DNA of 64,000 bases from Streptomyces sp. NRRL F-525 (GTDB lineage: Bacteria; Actinomycetota; Actinomycetes; Streptomycetales; Streptomycetaceae), in NCBI RefSeq assembly GCF_000716605.1, contig NZ_JNXE01000050.1, positions 44,225 to 108,224 of the forward strand. Reading direction: 5' to 3'. Position numbers and translations under genes: made by a program. Shown piece after piece: positions 16,044-25,020 of this stretch; within the stretch, counting starts at the first letter, position 1, and every line of letters begins with the position of its first letter. The notes below the pieces were generated by a model. It saw only the letters and a program-made list of their open reading frames with translations. It searched no databases and was not told the DNA's origin.

Positions 16044-17393
16044 TCACGCCACCGCGACCGGGGCCATCCCCACGACCGGCCGCCGCCGGATCACCAGCGC
16101 CATCAGCGCCGCCACCGCGCACAGCGCCCCCGCCACGTACCAGACCATGTCGTACGACCCGAACGCGTCCCGCGCCACCCCGCCCAGGAAGGCGACGAGC
16201 GCCGCGCCGATCTGGTGGGAGGCGAGGACCCAGCCGAAGACGATCGCGCTGTCCTCGCCGTACTGCTCGCGGCACAGGGCGAGGGTCGGGGGGACCGTGG
16301 CGACCCAGTCGAGGCCGTAGAAGACGATGAAGAAGAGCATCGGCGGGTGGACGGTGGGGGCCAGCAACATGGGGAGGAAGAGGAGCGAGATGCCGCGCAG
16401 GGCGTAGTACACGGCGAGCAGGCGGCGCGGTTCGAAGCGGTCGGTGAACCAGCCGGAGGCGATCGTGCCGACCACGTCGAAGACGCCGATCACCGCGAGC
16501 AGCGAGGCCGCCGCCGTGATGGGCATGCCGTGGTCGTGGGCGGCGGGCACGAAGTGGGTCTGGATCAGCCCGTTCGTGGACGCGCCGCAGATCGCGAAGG
16601 TCCCGGCCAGCAGCCAGAACGGGCCCGTGCGCACCGCCTTGAACAGCACCGACACCGTGCGGCGGGCCGCACCCGTCACCGGTTCCGGCTTCGGCACGAA
16701 CTCGGTCGCCCCGTACGGCTTCGCGCCCACGTCCGCCGGGTGGTCCCGCAGCAGCAGCCACACGAAGGGGACGACGGCCAGGGCCGCGAGGGACACGGTC
16801 ACCGCCGCCGGGCGCCAATTGTGCTCCTCGACTATCCAGGACAGCAGCGGCAGGAAGATCAGCTGGCCGGATGCCGAGGCCGCCGTCAGGATGCCGGTGA
16901 CCAGGCCCTTCCGCGCGACGAACCAGCGGTTGGTGACCGTCGCCGCGAACGCGAGCGCCATCGAACCGCTGCCCAACCCCACCAACAGGCCCCAGCACAG
17001 CAGCAGTTGCCACGGCGCCGTCATCCACACCGTCAGACCCGACCCGAGCGCGATCACGGTCAACGCGACCGCGACCACCCGCCGGATGCCGAAGCGGTCC
17101 ATCAGCGCCGCCGCGAAGGGGGCCGTCAGCCCGTACAACGCGAGGTTGATGGAGGCCGCCGCCCCGATCGTGCCCCGCGACCACCCGAACTCCTGGTGCA
17201 ACGGATCGATCAGCAGCCCCGGCAGCGAACGGAACGCCGCCGCCCCGATGATCGTCACGAACGTGACGGCGGCGACGAACCAGGCGCGGTTGATCCGGGT
17301 ACGGCTACGACTACGACGGCTACGGCCGCTGGGCTCGGGGCCGGGCTCCTCGGCGGTGCCGGGACCGGGCGTGGCATCGGTTGTCTGCGTCAC
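16044..17393 (-). CDS. MFS transporter
   Basis: A ~449-residue major-facilitator protein with twelve predicted membrane segments, starting near AWFVAAVTFVTIIGAAAF. The motif-A-like loop LMDRFGIRRVV follows helix 2 and its counterpart WFTDRFEPRRLL lies in the second half, as in OFA/monocarboxylate-type MFS proteins. The N-terminus carries a Ser/Arg-rich cytoplasmic stretch. The GTG chosen starts the sequence MTQTTDATPG; longer readings run through the divergent regulator gene. The neighbouring GlxA-type regulator is transcribed divergently and is the natural candidate to control it. Confidence 0.85.
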   Translation of the reverse strand: MTQTTDATPGPGTAEEPGPEPSGRSRRSRSRTRINRAWFVAAVTFVTIIGAAAFRSLPGLLIDPLHQEFGWSRGTIGAAASINLALYGLTAPFAAALMDRFGIRRVVAVALTVIALGSGLTVWMTAPWQLLLCWGLLVGLGSGSMALAFAATVTNRWFVARKGLVTGILTAASASGQLIFLPLLSWIVEEHNWRPAAVTVSLAALAVVPFVWLLLRDHPADVGAKPYGATEFVPKPEPVTGAARRTVSVLFKAVRTGPFWLLAGTFAICGASTNGLIQTHFVPAAHDHGMPITAAASLLAVIGVFDVVGTIASGWFTDRFEPRRLLAVYYALRGISLLFLPMLLAPTVHPPMLFFIVFYGLDWVATVPPTLALCREQYGEDSAIVFGWVLASHQIGAALVAFLGGVARDAFGSYDMVWYVAGALCAVAALMALVIRRRPVVGMAPVAVA

Positions 17394-17453
17394 GTCAATG
17401 AGCTTCCGGCATCCCGCCCCTCCCGGGCCACTGGCCCGAAGGACAGCATTCGG

Positions 17454-17459
17454 TAGAAT
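17454..17459 (+). promoter_or_regulatory. -10 element placing transcription start on the ATG (leaderless transcript)
   Basis: TAGAAT ends six bases before the ATG of the GlxA-type regulator, so transcription would begin at or next to that ATG. No ribosome binding site is present, which is consistent with a leaderless mRNA, a common arrangement in Streptomyces. No good -35 box was found. Confidence 0.5.
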
Positions 17460-17465
17460 CGGGCC

Positions 17466-18551
17466 ATGAGCCGAGAGCCCGAGCCGGAGTTCCGCCCGCA
17501 CCGCGTCGTCGTCCTCGCCCTCGACGGCCTCCTCCCCTTCGAGCTGGGCATCCCGCACCGCATCTTCGGCCGCCCCCGGGACGCCGAGGGGCGGCTGCTG
17601 TACGAGGTCGTCACCTGCTCGGTCCGCCCGCCCGGCCCGGTCGACACCGACGCCGACTTCGCCATCCACGTCCCGAACGGCCCGGAGGCCCTCGCCACCG
17701 CCGACACCGTGATCGTCCCGGCGTCGTACGAACTCGGCCCGGTCTTCGAGGAGGGCGTCCTCACCCCCGAACTCGCCGCCGCCCTCGCCCACATCCGCCC
17801 CGGCACCCGCCTCGCCTCCATCTGCACCGGCGTCTACGTCCTCGCCGCCGCCGGTCTCCTCGACGGCCGCCCCGCCACCACGCACTGGGCCGACGCCGAA
17901 CGCTTCCAGGAACTGTTCCCCCAGATCGAGGTCGACGCGGACGTCCTCTTCATCGACGACGGCGACGTCCTCACCTCCGCCGGTGTCGCCGCCGGTATCG
18001 ACCTGTGCCTGCACATGGTCCGCCGCGACCACGGCACCGCCGTCGCCAACGACGTCGCCCGCCGCACCGTCGTACCGCCCCACCGCGACGGCGGCCAGGC
18101 GCAGTACATCCACCGCCCGGTGCCGGACCCGCAGGTGGCGACCACGACCGCCGCCCGCACCTGGGCCCTGGCCCGCCTCCACGAACCCCTCCAACTCCGG
18201 GACATGGCCGAGCAGGAGGCGATGTCCGTGCGCACCTTCACCCGCCGCTTCCGCGAGGAGGTCGGCATCAGCCCCGGCCAGTGGCTCACCCAGCAACGCG
18301 TCGAACGAGCCCGCCACCTCCTCGAATCCACCGACCTCTCCATGGACCAGGTCGCCACGGACGCCGGCTTCGGCACGGCCCAGTCGATGCGCCAGCATCT
18401 GCAGACGGCCCTGGGCGTCACCCCGACCGGCTACCGCCGCACCTTCCGCACGGGAGGAGCAACGGCGGCAACAGGGTCCAACGGCGGCTCCGAACCCGAC
18501 CGCGCCACCGCCGACTCCGATCACCACGGCCCGGTCGGCGCCCTCAACTGA
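17466..18551 (+). CDS. GlxA-family transcriptional regulator (DJ-1/PfpI domain plus AraC HTH)
   Basis: The first ~190 residues form a DJ-1/PfpI-like domain (VVVLALDGLLPFELGIPHRIFG, with the nucleophile-elbow region LASICTGVYVLAAAGLLDG). The C-terminal ~100 residues are an AraC/XylS double helix-turn-helix (MSVRTFTRRFREEVGISPGQW, then QVATDAGFGTAQSMRQHL). Members sense small metabolites or amidated compounds and act on nearby genes. The 361-residue length is slightly long because of a polar C-terminal tail after residue 325. It is divergent from an MFS transporter gene, whose export function it may control. Confidence 0.9.
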   Translation: MSREPEPEFRPHRVVVLALDGLLPFELGIPHRIFGRPRDAEGRLLYEVVTCSVRPPGPVDTDADFAIHVPNGPEALATADTVIVPASYELGPVFEEGVLTPELAAALAHIRPGTRLASICTGVYVLAAAGLLDGRPATTHWADAERFQELFPQIEVDADVLFIDDGDVLTSAGVAAGIDLCLHMVRRDHGTAVANDVARRTVVPPHRDGGQAQYIHRPVPDPQVATTTAARTWALARLHEPLQLRDMAEQEAMSVRTFTRRFREEVGISPGQWLTQQRVERARHLLESTDLSMDQVATDAGFGTAQSMRQHLQTALGVTPTGYRRTFRTGGATAATGSNGGSEPDRATADSDHHGPVGALN

Positions 18552-18565
18552 CCTGGCGCCCCAGC

Positions 18566-19819
18566 TCACTTGGCGCCCTCAGCACCCACCCCAGCTCCAA
18601 CACCCCCTGGTTCTACGGCGCCTCCACCACTCCCCTCCGCACACTGAACCCGTCTCGCCCGCCGTACCTCTCCCCACCACCCCACGCCAGTCATCACCAG
18701 GGTCAGACACACCCCCGCGAGAATCGCCGTCGAAGGCGCAGCCACCTTCAACAACGCACCGGCCAACGACCCCGTCGCCGCATACCCCGCCCCCGACGCC
18801 GCGTACATCACGGAGTACCCCGCGGCCAACGCCCCCGGCGGCAGCACCTCCCGCAGCGAGAGATTCCGGGTGAGCATCGCCCCCGACTGAAGCGTGCCGC
18901 CCATGACCAACGCGACGGCGATCCCCGCCGTGGCCGGTATCAGCGCGGCCAGCGCCACACACACCGAGGTACCGGCCATCAGCACCACACTCCGGGTGCG
19001 CAACAGCCCTGGCCAGCCGCGCAAGCCGTAGACGAACGCGCCCAACCCACCCCCCACCGCCATCCCGGTCAGCAGCGGCCCCGACCAGCCGACCCCGATG
19101 CCACGCTGTTCGAGCAGCGCCGGAAGGACGAGCTCCGACAGTCCGAGCAGGGCAAGGCTGGCCGCGCCCACGACATACACCGGCCAGGCTCCGACCAGCA
19201 CCCGGAGCAGCGGAGGACCGTCCCCGACCGCACCGCCCGGGTCACCCCCGCCCCACCGGTCCGGCAGCAACCACAGCCCCGCAACCGACCACGCCATCAA
19301 CCCGGCCGCGAGCAACAGCGGGCCTCTCGGCGCCACACCGAGCGCCAGCCCGGCCACCGCCGCCGGAGACACGGCCCACACCCCGGCCATGAGTATCGAC
19401 TCGACGGACAAGGCCTGCGCCACGGACCGCGCGGGCACCAACTCCCCCAGCAGCGTGCGCAGTCCACCGGTGGCGGCGGCCGGCGCACCCCCGGCGACGA
19501 ACGCGAACCCGGCGAGCACGGCAGGATGCGCCCCCGGAAACACCCCGAGCCCCAGAAACCCGACCGTCCCGACCGCGAGCCCGACCGCCAGCTGAACCCG
19601 GGCCCGCTCAGGCCGCAACCGCATCCCGAGCACCGGCGCCCCGCCGATCTCCCCCAGGACATAGGCCCCCGCGAGTATCGCGCCCAGCGAGTAACCCCCC
19701 GGCCGCTCGCGCACCAGGAAGACCAGGGCCAGCGGCGCCATGGCCACCGGCATCCGGGCGCCCAGGGCGGTGCAGGCCCAGGTCAGAACCTGGCGGGAGA
19801 CCACATCGCGGTAAGTCAT
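18566..19819 (-). CDS. MFS transporter
   Basis: A 417-residue hydrophobic protein with about twelve membrane segments and no clear motif A. It begins near LTWACTALGARMPVAMAPLALVF and resembles small actinomycete MFS permeases of unknown substrate. Ala, Gly and Leu dominate, and the C-terminal ~25 residues are Gly/Glu-rich and soluble. The ribosome binding site is weak. It converges on the GlxA-type regulator with a 14-base gap and is probably transcribed alone. Confidence 0.8.
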   Translation of the reverse strand: MTYRDVVSRQVLTWACTALGARMPVAMAPLALVFLVRERPGGYSLGAILAGAYVLGEIGGAPVLGMRLRPERARVQLAVGLAVGTVGFLGLGVFPGAHPAVLAGFAFVAGGAPAAATGGLRTLLGELVPARSVAQALSVESILMAGVWAVSPAAVAGLALGVAPRGPLLLAAGLMAWSVAGLWLLPDRWGGGDPGGAVGDGPPLLRVLVGAWPVYVVGAASLALLGLSELVLPALLEQRGIGVGWSGPLLTGMAVGGGLGAFVYGLRGWPGLLRTRSVVLMAGTSVCVALAALIPATAGIAVALVMGGTLQSGAMLTRNLSLREVLPPGALAAGYSVMYAASGAGYAATGSLAGALLKVAAPSTAILAGVCLTLVMTGVGWWGEVRRARRVQCAEGSGGGAVEPGGVGAGVGAEGAK

Positions 19820-19930
19820 GCCAAAACGCTAAGGCCCGGGACCGACAGCGCCCCAGGAATTTCCCCGGCCTGTGGATAACTCCAGCCACCACCCGCTGAG
19901 CCCATCCGCTCAACAGGGACCGTCAGAACG

Positions 19931-20980
19931 TCAGAACGTCAGAACCCCACGCGCCACCCGCCCCGCCTCCGCGTCCTCCGCCGCCTTCTCGAAGTCCTCG
20001 ACGGGATACGTCTCGGTCACCAACTCATCGAGCAGCAACCGCCCTTCGCGATACAGCTGGGCGTACAGCGCGATGTCCCGCTGCGGCCGCGAGGACCCGT
20101 ACCGGCACCCGAGAATCGACTTGTCCAAATACATGGACGAGACGAGGAAGGACGCCTCGGCGGCAGCCGGCGGCACCCCGAGCAACACCGCCTGCCCATG
20201 CCGATCCAGCAGATCCACGGCCTGCCGAATCAACTCCACCCGCCCCACGCACTCGAACGCGTGGTCGGCCCCGTTGGGCAGAATCTCCCGCACACCTTCC
20301 GCCGACGTCAGGAAGTGCGTGGCCCCGAACTCCCGAGCCACAGCCTCCTTCCCGGGATTCGCGTCCACCGCGACGATCGTCAACGCCCCCGCGATCCGGG
20401 CCCCTTGAAGAACATTGAGCCCGATCCCACCCGTCCCGATGACGACAACGCTCTCCCCCAGCCCAACCCGCGCCCGATTGAGAACGGCACCGACCCCGGT
20501 CAGCACCCCGCACCCGATGAGCGCGGCTGACGGCAGCGGAATGTCCTCCGGTATCCGCACGGCCTGCACGGCTTTCACCACGGTCCGCTCGGCGAAGGCG
20601 GAGTTGGAGGCGAACTGATAGACAGCCTTCCCGCCCCGCGTGAACGGCTTCCCCGGCCGCCCGATGGCCTGCCGGCACATGGTCGGCCGCCCCCGGTCAC
20701 ACTCGGCGCAGGTACCGCAGTTGGCGAGCGTGGACAGAGCGACATGATCCCCGGGCGCGACATGGGTGACGCCCACACCCACGGCCTCGACCACCCCGGC
20801 ACCCTCATGCCCCAACACCACAGGAACGGGAAAAGGTATGGTCCCGTCCACCACGGACAGATCGCTGTGGCACAACCCGGCCGCCGAGATCGCGACCAGC
20901 ACTTCCCCGGGCCCCGGCTCCCGTACCTCCAGATCGTCCACGACCTGGATCTGCTTGCCGTCGAAGACCACACCGCGCAT
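19931..20980 (-). CDS. zinc-dependent alcohol dehydrogenase
   Basis: A 349-residue medium-chain dehydrogenase. Catalytic zinc ligands are visible as Cys37 (GLCHSD) and His58-Glu59 (GHEGAG). The structural zinc lobe has Cys88, Cys91, Cys94 and Cys102. The NAD site VVVIGTGGIGLNVLQGA follows. The sequence falls in the class III/NDMA-dependent-like branch, which oxidises alcohols to aldehydes with NAD or bound cofactor. The start overlaps the stop of the acyl-CoA dehydrogenase gene (TGATG), and the AAGGGGG site lies inside that gene, so the two are co-translated and probably process the same carbon chain. Confidence 0.9.
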   Translation of the reverse strand: MRGVVFDGKQIQVVDDLEVREPGPGEVLVAISAAGLCHSDLSVVDGTIPFPVPVVLGHEGAGVVEAVGVGVTHVAPGDHVALSTLANCGTCAECDRGRPTMCRQAIGRPGKPFTRGGKAVYQFASNSAFAERTVVKAVQAVRIPEDIPLPSAALIGCGVLTGVGAVLNRARVGLGESVVVIGTGGIGLNVLQGARIAGALTIVAVDANPGKEAVAREFGATHFLTSAEGVREILPNGADHAFECVGRVELIRQAVDLLDRHGQAVLLGVPPAAAEASFLVSSMYLDKSILGCRYGSSRPQRDIALYAQLYREGRLLLDELVTETYPVEDFEKAAEDAEAGRVARGVLTF

Positions 20981-22128
20981 CAGACGACCCCCTTGGGTTC
21001 CCTGGGCAGACCGAGCACCCGCTCGGCGATGATCGTGCGCTGAACCTGGTCCGAGCCGCCGTAGATCGTGTCGGCCCGCGAAAAGAGGAACTGGTGCTGG
21101 AACAGGTCGAGTTCGTACGACAGTGACGGCGTCCAGTCCACCGGCCCGACCGTCGCTGCGGCCCCCCGCACCTGCATCGCCAACTCCCCGAGCCGCTGAT
21201 GCCACCCGCCCCACAACAGCTTGGCCACACTGGGCGCCCCGGCGTCCCCGGCGCGCCCGAGGGTCCGCAGCGCGTTCCACCGCATGGCCTTCAACTCGGC
21301 CCACTGCCGCACGAGTCGATCACGCAGGACGGGATCACCAACGGCCCCCGAGGCAACGGCGGTTTCGACAACCCGCCCCAACTCCCGCGCGAACCCGATC
21401 TGTTGGGCCAGGGTCGACACCCCCCGCTCGAACCCGAGCAGGCTCATGGCAACGGCCCACCCCTCGCCCTCCCCACCCACAAGATGCTCGGCACGCGCAC
21501 GTGCCCCCTCAAAAAACACCTCGTTGAACTCACTCGTCCCGGTCAACTGCCGTATGGGCCGCACCTCGACACACCCCGGCTGATCCATGGGCACGAGCAG
21601 AAAACTCAACCCCCGATGCCGCCGCGACCCCACCTCGGTCCGCGCCAACACAAAACACCAGTCGGCCTCATGAGCGAGCGAGGTCCAGATCTTCTGCCCG
21701 GTGACCCGATACTCCCCACCGTCCCGCACGGCAACAGTCCGCACCCCCGCGAGATCCGACCCGGCCCCCGGTTCGCTGTACCCCTGACACCACAGCTCGT
21801 CCCCCGCGGCGACAGCCGGCAGGAAACGCGCCTTCTGCTCGTCGCTTCCATGCGCGATGAGGGTAGGGGCAAGAAGGTTCTCCCCAATATGCCCGGACCG
21901 AGGCGGCGCGTCCGACCGCGCGTATTCCTCGGCCCAGGCGACCTGTTGGGTAAGGCTCCCCGTCCGATTCCCATACCCGGACTCCGGCCAACCCAGCCCG
22001 ATCCACCCACTCTTACCAAGCGTCCGTTCCCAAGCCCGCCGATCCTGATCAGAATCAACATGCTCAGAGAGCCACGCCCGAACCTCCACCCGAAAGTCTT
22101 CATCTGCGTCAGCGAATCCAAATTCCAC
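20980..22128 (-). CDS. acyl-CoA dehydrogenase
   Basis: The ~382-residue protein has the acyl-CoA dehydrogenase order: N-terminal helical domain, the LWCQGYSEPGAGSDLAG flavin and substrate loop, GQKIWTSLAHEADWCFVLAR, and a C-terminal helical domain ending in IYGGSDQVQRTIIAERVLGLP. This sub-branch is frequent in actinobacterial steroid and branched acyl-CoA degradation. It takes two hydrogens from the alpha-beta bond, passing electrons from FAD to ETF. GTG at the MEFGFADADEDF start has an AGGGGA site. It is co-transcribed with the alcohol dehydrogenase. No operator of the CTGAC type was seen immediately upstream. Confidence 0.9.
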   Translation of the reverse strand: MEFGFADADEDFRVEVRAWLSEHVDSDQDRRAWERTLGKSGWIGLGWPESGYGNRTGSLTQQVAWAEEYARSDAPPRSGHIGENLLAPTLIAHGSDEQKARFLPAVAAGDELWCQGYSEPGAGSDLAGVRTVAVRDGGEYRVTGQKIWTSLAHEADWCFVLARTEVGSRRHRGLSFLLVPMDQPGCVEVRPIRQLTGTSEFNEVFFEGARARAEHLVGGEGEGWAVAMSLLGFERGVSTLAQQIGFARELGRVVETAVASGAVGDPVLRDRLVRQWAELKAMRWNALRTLGRAGDAGAPSVAKLLWGGWHQRLGELAMQVRGAAATVGPVDWTPSLSYELDLFQHQFLFSRADTIYGGSDQVQRTIIAERVLGLPREPKGVV

Positions 22129-22167
22129 AGCGGGTCCCCTTCCAGCACAGGCCGGCTCAACTAACCC

Positions 22168-22200
22168 AGGGGCGCGGGGAACTGCGCGACCAGCCCCCAC
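22168..22200 (+). repeat. 33-base intergenic repeat, copy 1
   Basis: Core AGGGGCGCGGGGAACTGCGC followed by GACCAGCCCCCAC. It lies between the acyl-CoA dehydrogenase start and the SDR stop. The following ~45 bases also match those after copy 10 (CCCCCCACCCCCCTAGGCG), so the full element may be ~75 bases. Confidence 0.8.
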
Positions 22201-22238
22201 GCACCCGCACACGCCACACAACACAACCCCCCACCCCC

Positions 22239-23150
22239 CTAGGCGTTAGGCCGCTCCCCACCCCGCGCAGCCCGCTCCATCTCCTGCAACCGAGAAAGCA
22301 TCGGCATCGGATCCACCCCGACAGACCCCGGCAAAAACTCCGCGATCTTCTCCGCCGTCCACCCTCCGGCCGCATACGCCGCCCGCAACTCCCGAGGCTG
22401 CGCCCACACCGCGATCTTCTCCCCGGCAACGGTATAAACCTGCCCGGTGATCCCAGCCTCCCGAGCCCGCTCGGACAACAGATAAACAACAAGGGCCGCC
22501 ACATCCTCCGGCGACCCGATCTCCGCCAACTCCATAGGAACGTTCGCAGACATCCGCGTACGAGCAACAGGCGCGACCGCGTTGGCAGTGACCCCATACT
22601 TGTTCAATCCCAACGCGGCGCTCCGCACAAGCGAAATAATCCCACCCTTGGCCGCACTGTAATTGGCCTGAGAAACCGACCCTTGATGATTCCCACTGGT
22701 GAACCCGATCAACGTCCCCGCCCGCTGCTTCCGCATAACAGCGGAAGCCGCCCGAAACACAGTGAAAGTCCCCTTCAAATGAGTGGCGAGAACCGGATCC
22801 CACTCCTCCTCGGACATATTGAAAAGCATCCGCTCCCGAAGAATCCCCGCAACGCACACCACCCCATCGATCCGCCCGAACGAAGACACCGCGACATCGA
22901 CAACCCGCTGCCCCCCAGCCATCGTCGAGATGTCATCGGCAACAGCAACAGCCTCCCCACCCGCAGCCAAGATCTCCTTGACGACCCTCTCCGCGATCTC
23001 ACTCGTAGGCGAGACCCCGTCCATGGAGACCCCGTAGTCGTTGACGACAACCCGCGCCCCCTCCCCCGCAGCGGCAAGCGCAACAGCCCGTCCGATCCCC
23101 CGCCCCGCCCCCGTGACAGCGATGACCTTGCCAGCCAAGAAGTTCCCCAT
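22239..23150 (-). CDS. SDR family oxidoreductase, HSD17B4-like
   Basis: A 303-residue short-chain dehydrogenase: TGAGRGIG nucleotide motif at residues 13-20, VVVNDYGVSMDG after strand 2, NHQGSVSQANYSAAKGG with the catalytic Tyr-Lys pair, and a long C-terminal helix. The NDYG segment and overall length are those of the dehydrogenase module of peroxisomal multifunctional enzyme type 2, which oxidises 3-hydroxyacyl-CoA. It has a GGAGGGG site. It is divergent from the cyclase gene, with a CTGAC-type site between them, and should follow hydration of an enoyl-CoA in the same pathway. Confidence 0.88.
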   Translation of the reverse strand: MGNFLAGKVIAVTGAGRGIGRAVALAAAGEGARVVVNDYGVSMDGVSPTSEIAERVVKEILAAGGEAVAVADDISTMAGGQRVVDVAVSSFGRIDGVVCVAGILRERMLFNMSEEEWDPVLATHLKGTFTVFRAASAVMRKQRAGTLIGFTSGNHQGSVSQANYSAAKGGIISLVRSAALGLNKYGVTANAVAPVARTRMSANVPMELAEIGSPEDVAALVVYLLSERAREAGITGQVYTVAGEKIAVWAQPRELRAAYAAGGWTAEKIAEFLPGSVGVDPMPMLSRLQEMERAARGGERPNA

Positions 23151-23171
23151 GTCCGGCCCCTCCCACGGTTT

Positions 23172-23186
23172 CTGACGGTCCGTTAG
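23172..23186. promoter_or_regulatory. operator-like palindrome between SDR and cyclase genes
   Basis: CTGACGGTCCGTTAG matches the half-sites with one change in the right arm. A further half-site, CCCGTCAGAT, follows at about 23208-23217. The pair covers the shared promoter region of two divergent genes. Confidence 0.5.
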
Positions 23187-23245
23187 ATTCGACTCAGATT
23201 CTACGACCCGTCAGATACCTGAGGACAAGCCCCGGGGAGGCCCCG

Positions 23246-24205
23246 ATGTCACCGCAGCCGTCACCGCAGACGTCACCGCCGTCACTTGGTCCCGAGTTCC
23301 ACGACATCGCCAAGCGCGTGAACAACTGGGGCCGTTGGGGCTCGGACGACGAGATCGGCACGCTGAACCTGATCACCGACGAGGTGATCCGGGCGGCCGC
23401 CGCCGAGATCCGCACCGGCCGCCGCGTTCCGCTCGCGCTCCCCCTCCAACAGGACGGCGTCCAGACGGGGATGATCCCCGGCCGGATCAACCCCCTGCAC
23501 GCGATGGTGCAGATCAACCAGGAACTCTTCGGCCCGGGAACCGTCGCGTGCAGCGACGACGCCGTGACCATGGGACTACAGGCCGGCACCCACTGGGACG
23601 CGCTCACCCACGTCTCGCACTCCGGGAAGCTCTACAACGGCCGCCCGGCCGGCACCGTGACCCCGCACGGCGGCGCCGAGTTCAGCGGAATCGACAAGGC
23701 CCGGCACATCGTCTCGCGCGGGATCCTGCTCGACGTGGCACGCGCGCGGGGCGTCGATCGCCTCGAAGGAGGTCACGCGGTCACCCCTGAAGACCTGGAA
23801 GCCGCCGAGGAGTTCGCCGGTACGCGGGTCCGCGCGGGCGACATCGTGCTCGTACGGACCGGGCGGGTGCAGGTGTATCTGGCGGGCGACAAGCACGGGT
23901 ACGGCTATCCGTCACCCGGGCTGTCGGTCCGTACGCCGGAGTGGTTCCACGCGCGGGATGTCGCGGCGGTCGCCAACGACACCCTGACCTTTGAGATATT
24001 TCCGCCGGAAATAGACGACTTGTGGCTGCCGGTGCACGCGCTCGACCTGGTCGAGATGGGCATGCTGCAGGGCCAGAACTGGAATCTCGAAGAGTTGTCC
24101 ACAGCCTGTGGACAAGAAAACCGCTACGCGTTCTTCCTCTCCGCGATGCCCGAACCTTTCGTGGGCGCGACGGGAACCCCGGTGGCCCCGATCGCCATCC
24201 TCTAG
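23246..24205 (+). CDS. cyclase/kynurenine formamidase-fold metal-dependent hydrolase
   Basis: A 319-residue member of the cyclase family. The metal-binding motif is visible as QAGTHWDALTHVSHSG, and GDIVLVRTGR, PEWFHARDVAAVANDT and a late VHALDLVEMGMLQGQNW complete the fold. Family members are Zn- or Mn-dependent hydrolases acting on amides, lactones or cyclic ketone-derived compounds. Long variants like this one often lie in actinobacterial ring-degradation clusters, where they may open a lactone or ring ketone. The ATG has a GGGGAGG site. It is divergent from the SDR under a shared operator region. Confidence 0.85.
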   Translation: MSPQPSPQTSPPSLGPEFHDIAKRVNNWGRWGSDDEIGTLNLITDEVIRAAAAEIRTGRRVPLALPLQQDGVQTGMIPGRINPLHAMVQINQELFGPGTVACSDDAVTMGLQAGTHWDALTHVSHSGKLYNGRPAGTVTPHGGAEFSGIDKARHIVSRGILLDVARARGVDRLEGGHAVTPEDLEAAEEFAGTRVRAGDIVLVRTGRVQVYLAGDKHGYGYPSPGLSVRTPEWFHARDVAAVANDTLTFEIFPPEIDDLWLPVHALDLVEMGMLQGQNWNLEELSTACGQENRYAFFLSAMPEPFVGATGTPVAPIAIL

Positions 24206-24208
24206 GAC

Positions 24209-24234
24209 AGTCCGGTTATGACGAGGGCCGGACT
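24209..24234 (+). terminator. terminator hairpin after the cyclase gene
   Basis: Arms AGTCCGG and CCGGACT begin three bases after the stop codon. There is no U-run, which is usual for Streptomyces terminators. Confidence 0.5.
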
Positions 24235-24238
24235 TACG

Positions 24239-24297
24239 GTCGGATGGCGGCGCGCTGCTGCCCGCCCCGAGCACGGCACCGCGTGCCGCCATCCGAC
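24239..24297. repeat. 13-base-arm inverted repeat, likely bidirectional terminator
   Basis: GTCGGATGGCGGC and GCCGCCATCCGAC are perfect reverse complements 33 bases apart. The loop holds a smaller stem (GCACG/CGTGC). It lies between convergent genes. Confidence 0.55.
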
Positions 24298-24543
24298 TCC
24301 GGCGCCCCGTCCTGACCCCCGGCCCCGAGGGGGCCCACGCCGAACACGACCCACACTCGCCGAGGGCTCCCGTCACCGAAGCCCTCGCCGTCCCCTCGCG
24401 GCGAATCGCTGCCCACAAGCGTGACCACATGGTCACGTCGCGTCAACGCCCATCCGGGGATTTGTGGCGTAAGCCCCTTTTATCGCAGGGCGCGCACGGA
24501 AGCACAGCCCGGCGCATCTCCGCCCGGCACTTGCAGGCAGCAC

Positions 24544-25014
24544 CTACACGGCCTCGTACGCGAAGCCCTCGTACGCCGCGGCACCGCCCGCGCACGCGAT
24601 CTCCCGGGGTTCGCTGTCCCGGTCGATCTCGCACCAGATGCGCTTGCCGGTGCCCTCGGCGCTCCAGCCCCAGCGGTCGGCTAGGCCGTCCACCAGGGCC
24701 AGGCCGCGGCCGCCGGTCTCGTCGCCGTCCGCGCAGCGCGGCACGGGCGCCTTGCAGCTGGTGTCGGCGACCTCCAGCCGTACGGTCGCCGACTCGGTCA
24801 CCACGTCCGGCAGGGAGAGCCGCAGCACGGCCGGACAGCCGGTGTGCACGACGGCGTTGGTGACCAGCTCGGAGACGAGCAGGATCAGCGTCTCCGCGAG
24901 CGGTTCGTCGGCCTCTATCCCAGACCCCGCGAGCCGCGAACGCGCCCACCGCCGGGCTCGCCCCACCTCAGCGGGGTCGGGCCGGATCTCCAGCTGCACT
25001 TGAAGCACCTGCAC
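24544..25014 (-). CDS. RsbW-like ATP-binding protein (HATPase_c, possible anti-sigma kinase)
   Basis: A 156-residue protein with the Bergerat ATP-binding fold of the SpoIIAB/RsbW group: ETLILLVSELVTNAVVHTG is the N-box helix with its key Asn, and GGRGLALVDGLADRWGW is the G-box region. Streptomyces carries dozens of such orphan kinases, thought to bind sigma factors or phosphorylate STAS antagonists. Three cysteines (TSCKAPVPRC and REIACAG) are present. The GTG used here is four bases past a possible upstream stop; a GTG seven codons further on, at the sequence QLEIRPDP, has a better-spaced AGGTG site. Confidence 0.8.
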   Translation of the reverse strand: MQVLQVQLEIRPDPAEVGRARRWARSRLAGSGIEADEPLAETLILLVSELVTNAVVHTGCPAVLRLSLPDVVTESATVRLEVADTSCKAPVPRCADGDETGGRGLALVDGLADRWGWSAEGTGKRIWCEIDRDSEPREIACAGGAAAYEGFAYEAV

Positions 25015-25020
25015 CGCTCA

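Larger units (their letters stand above)
24206..24543. other. intergenic region with two hairpins
   Basis: This 338-base gap separates two convergent genes and has no convincing coding frame. It contains a 7-base-arm hairpin just after the cyclase stop, a 13-base-arm inverted repeat at 24239-24297, and a third stem (CGAGGGCT/AGCCCTCG) near 24360-24390. These are probably termination structures for both strands. Confidence 0.6.

Noticed and set aside
16044..18569. 841-codon frame through the MFS gene and across the divergent regulator
   Set aside because: Homology to MFS starts at 17393; upstream residues are antisense to the GlxA-type gene.
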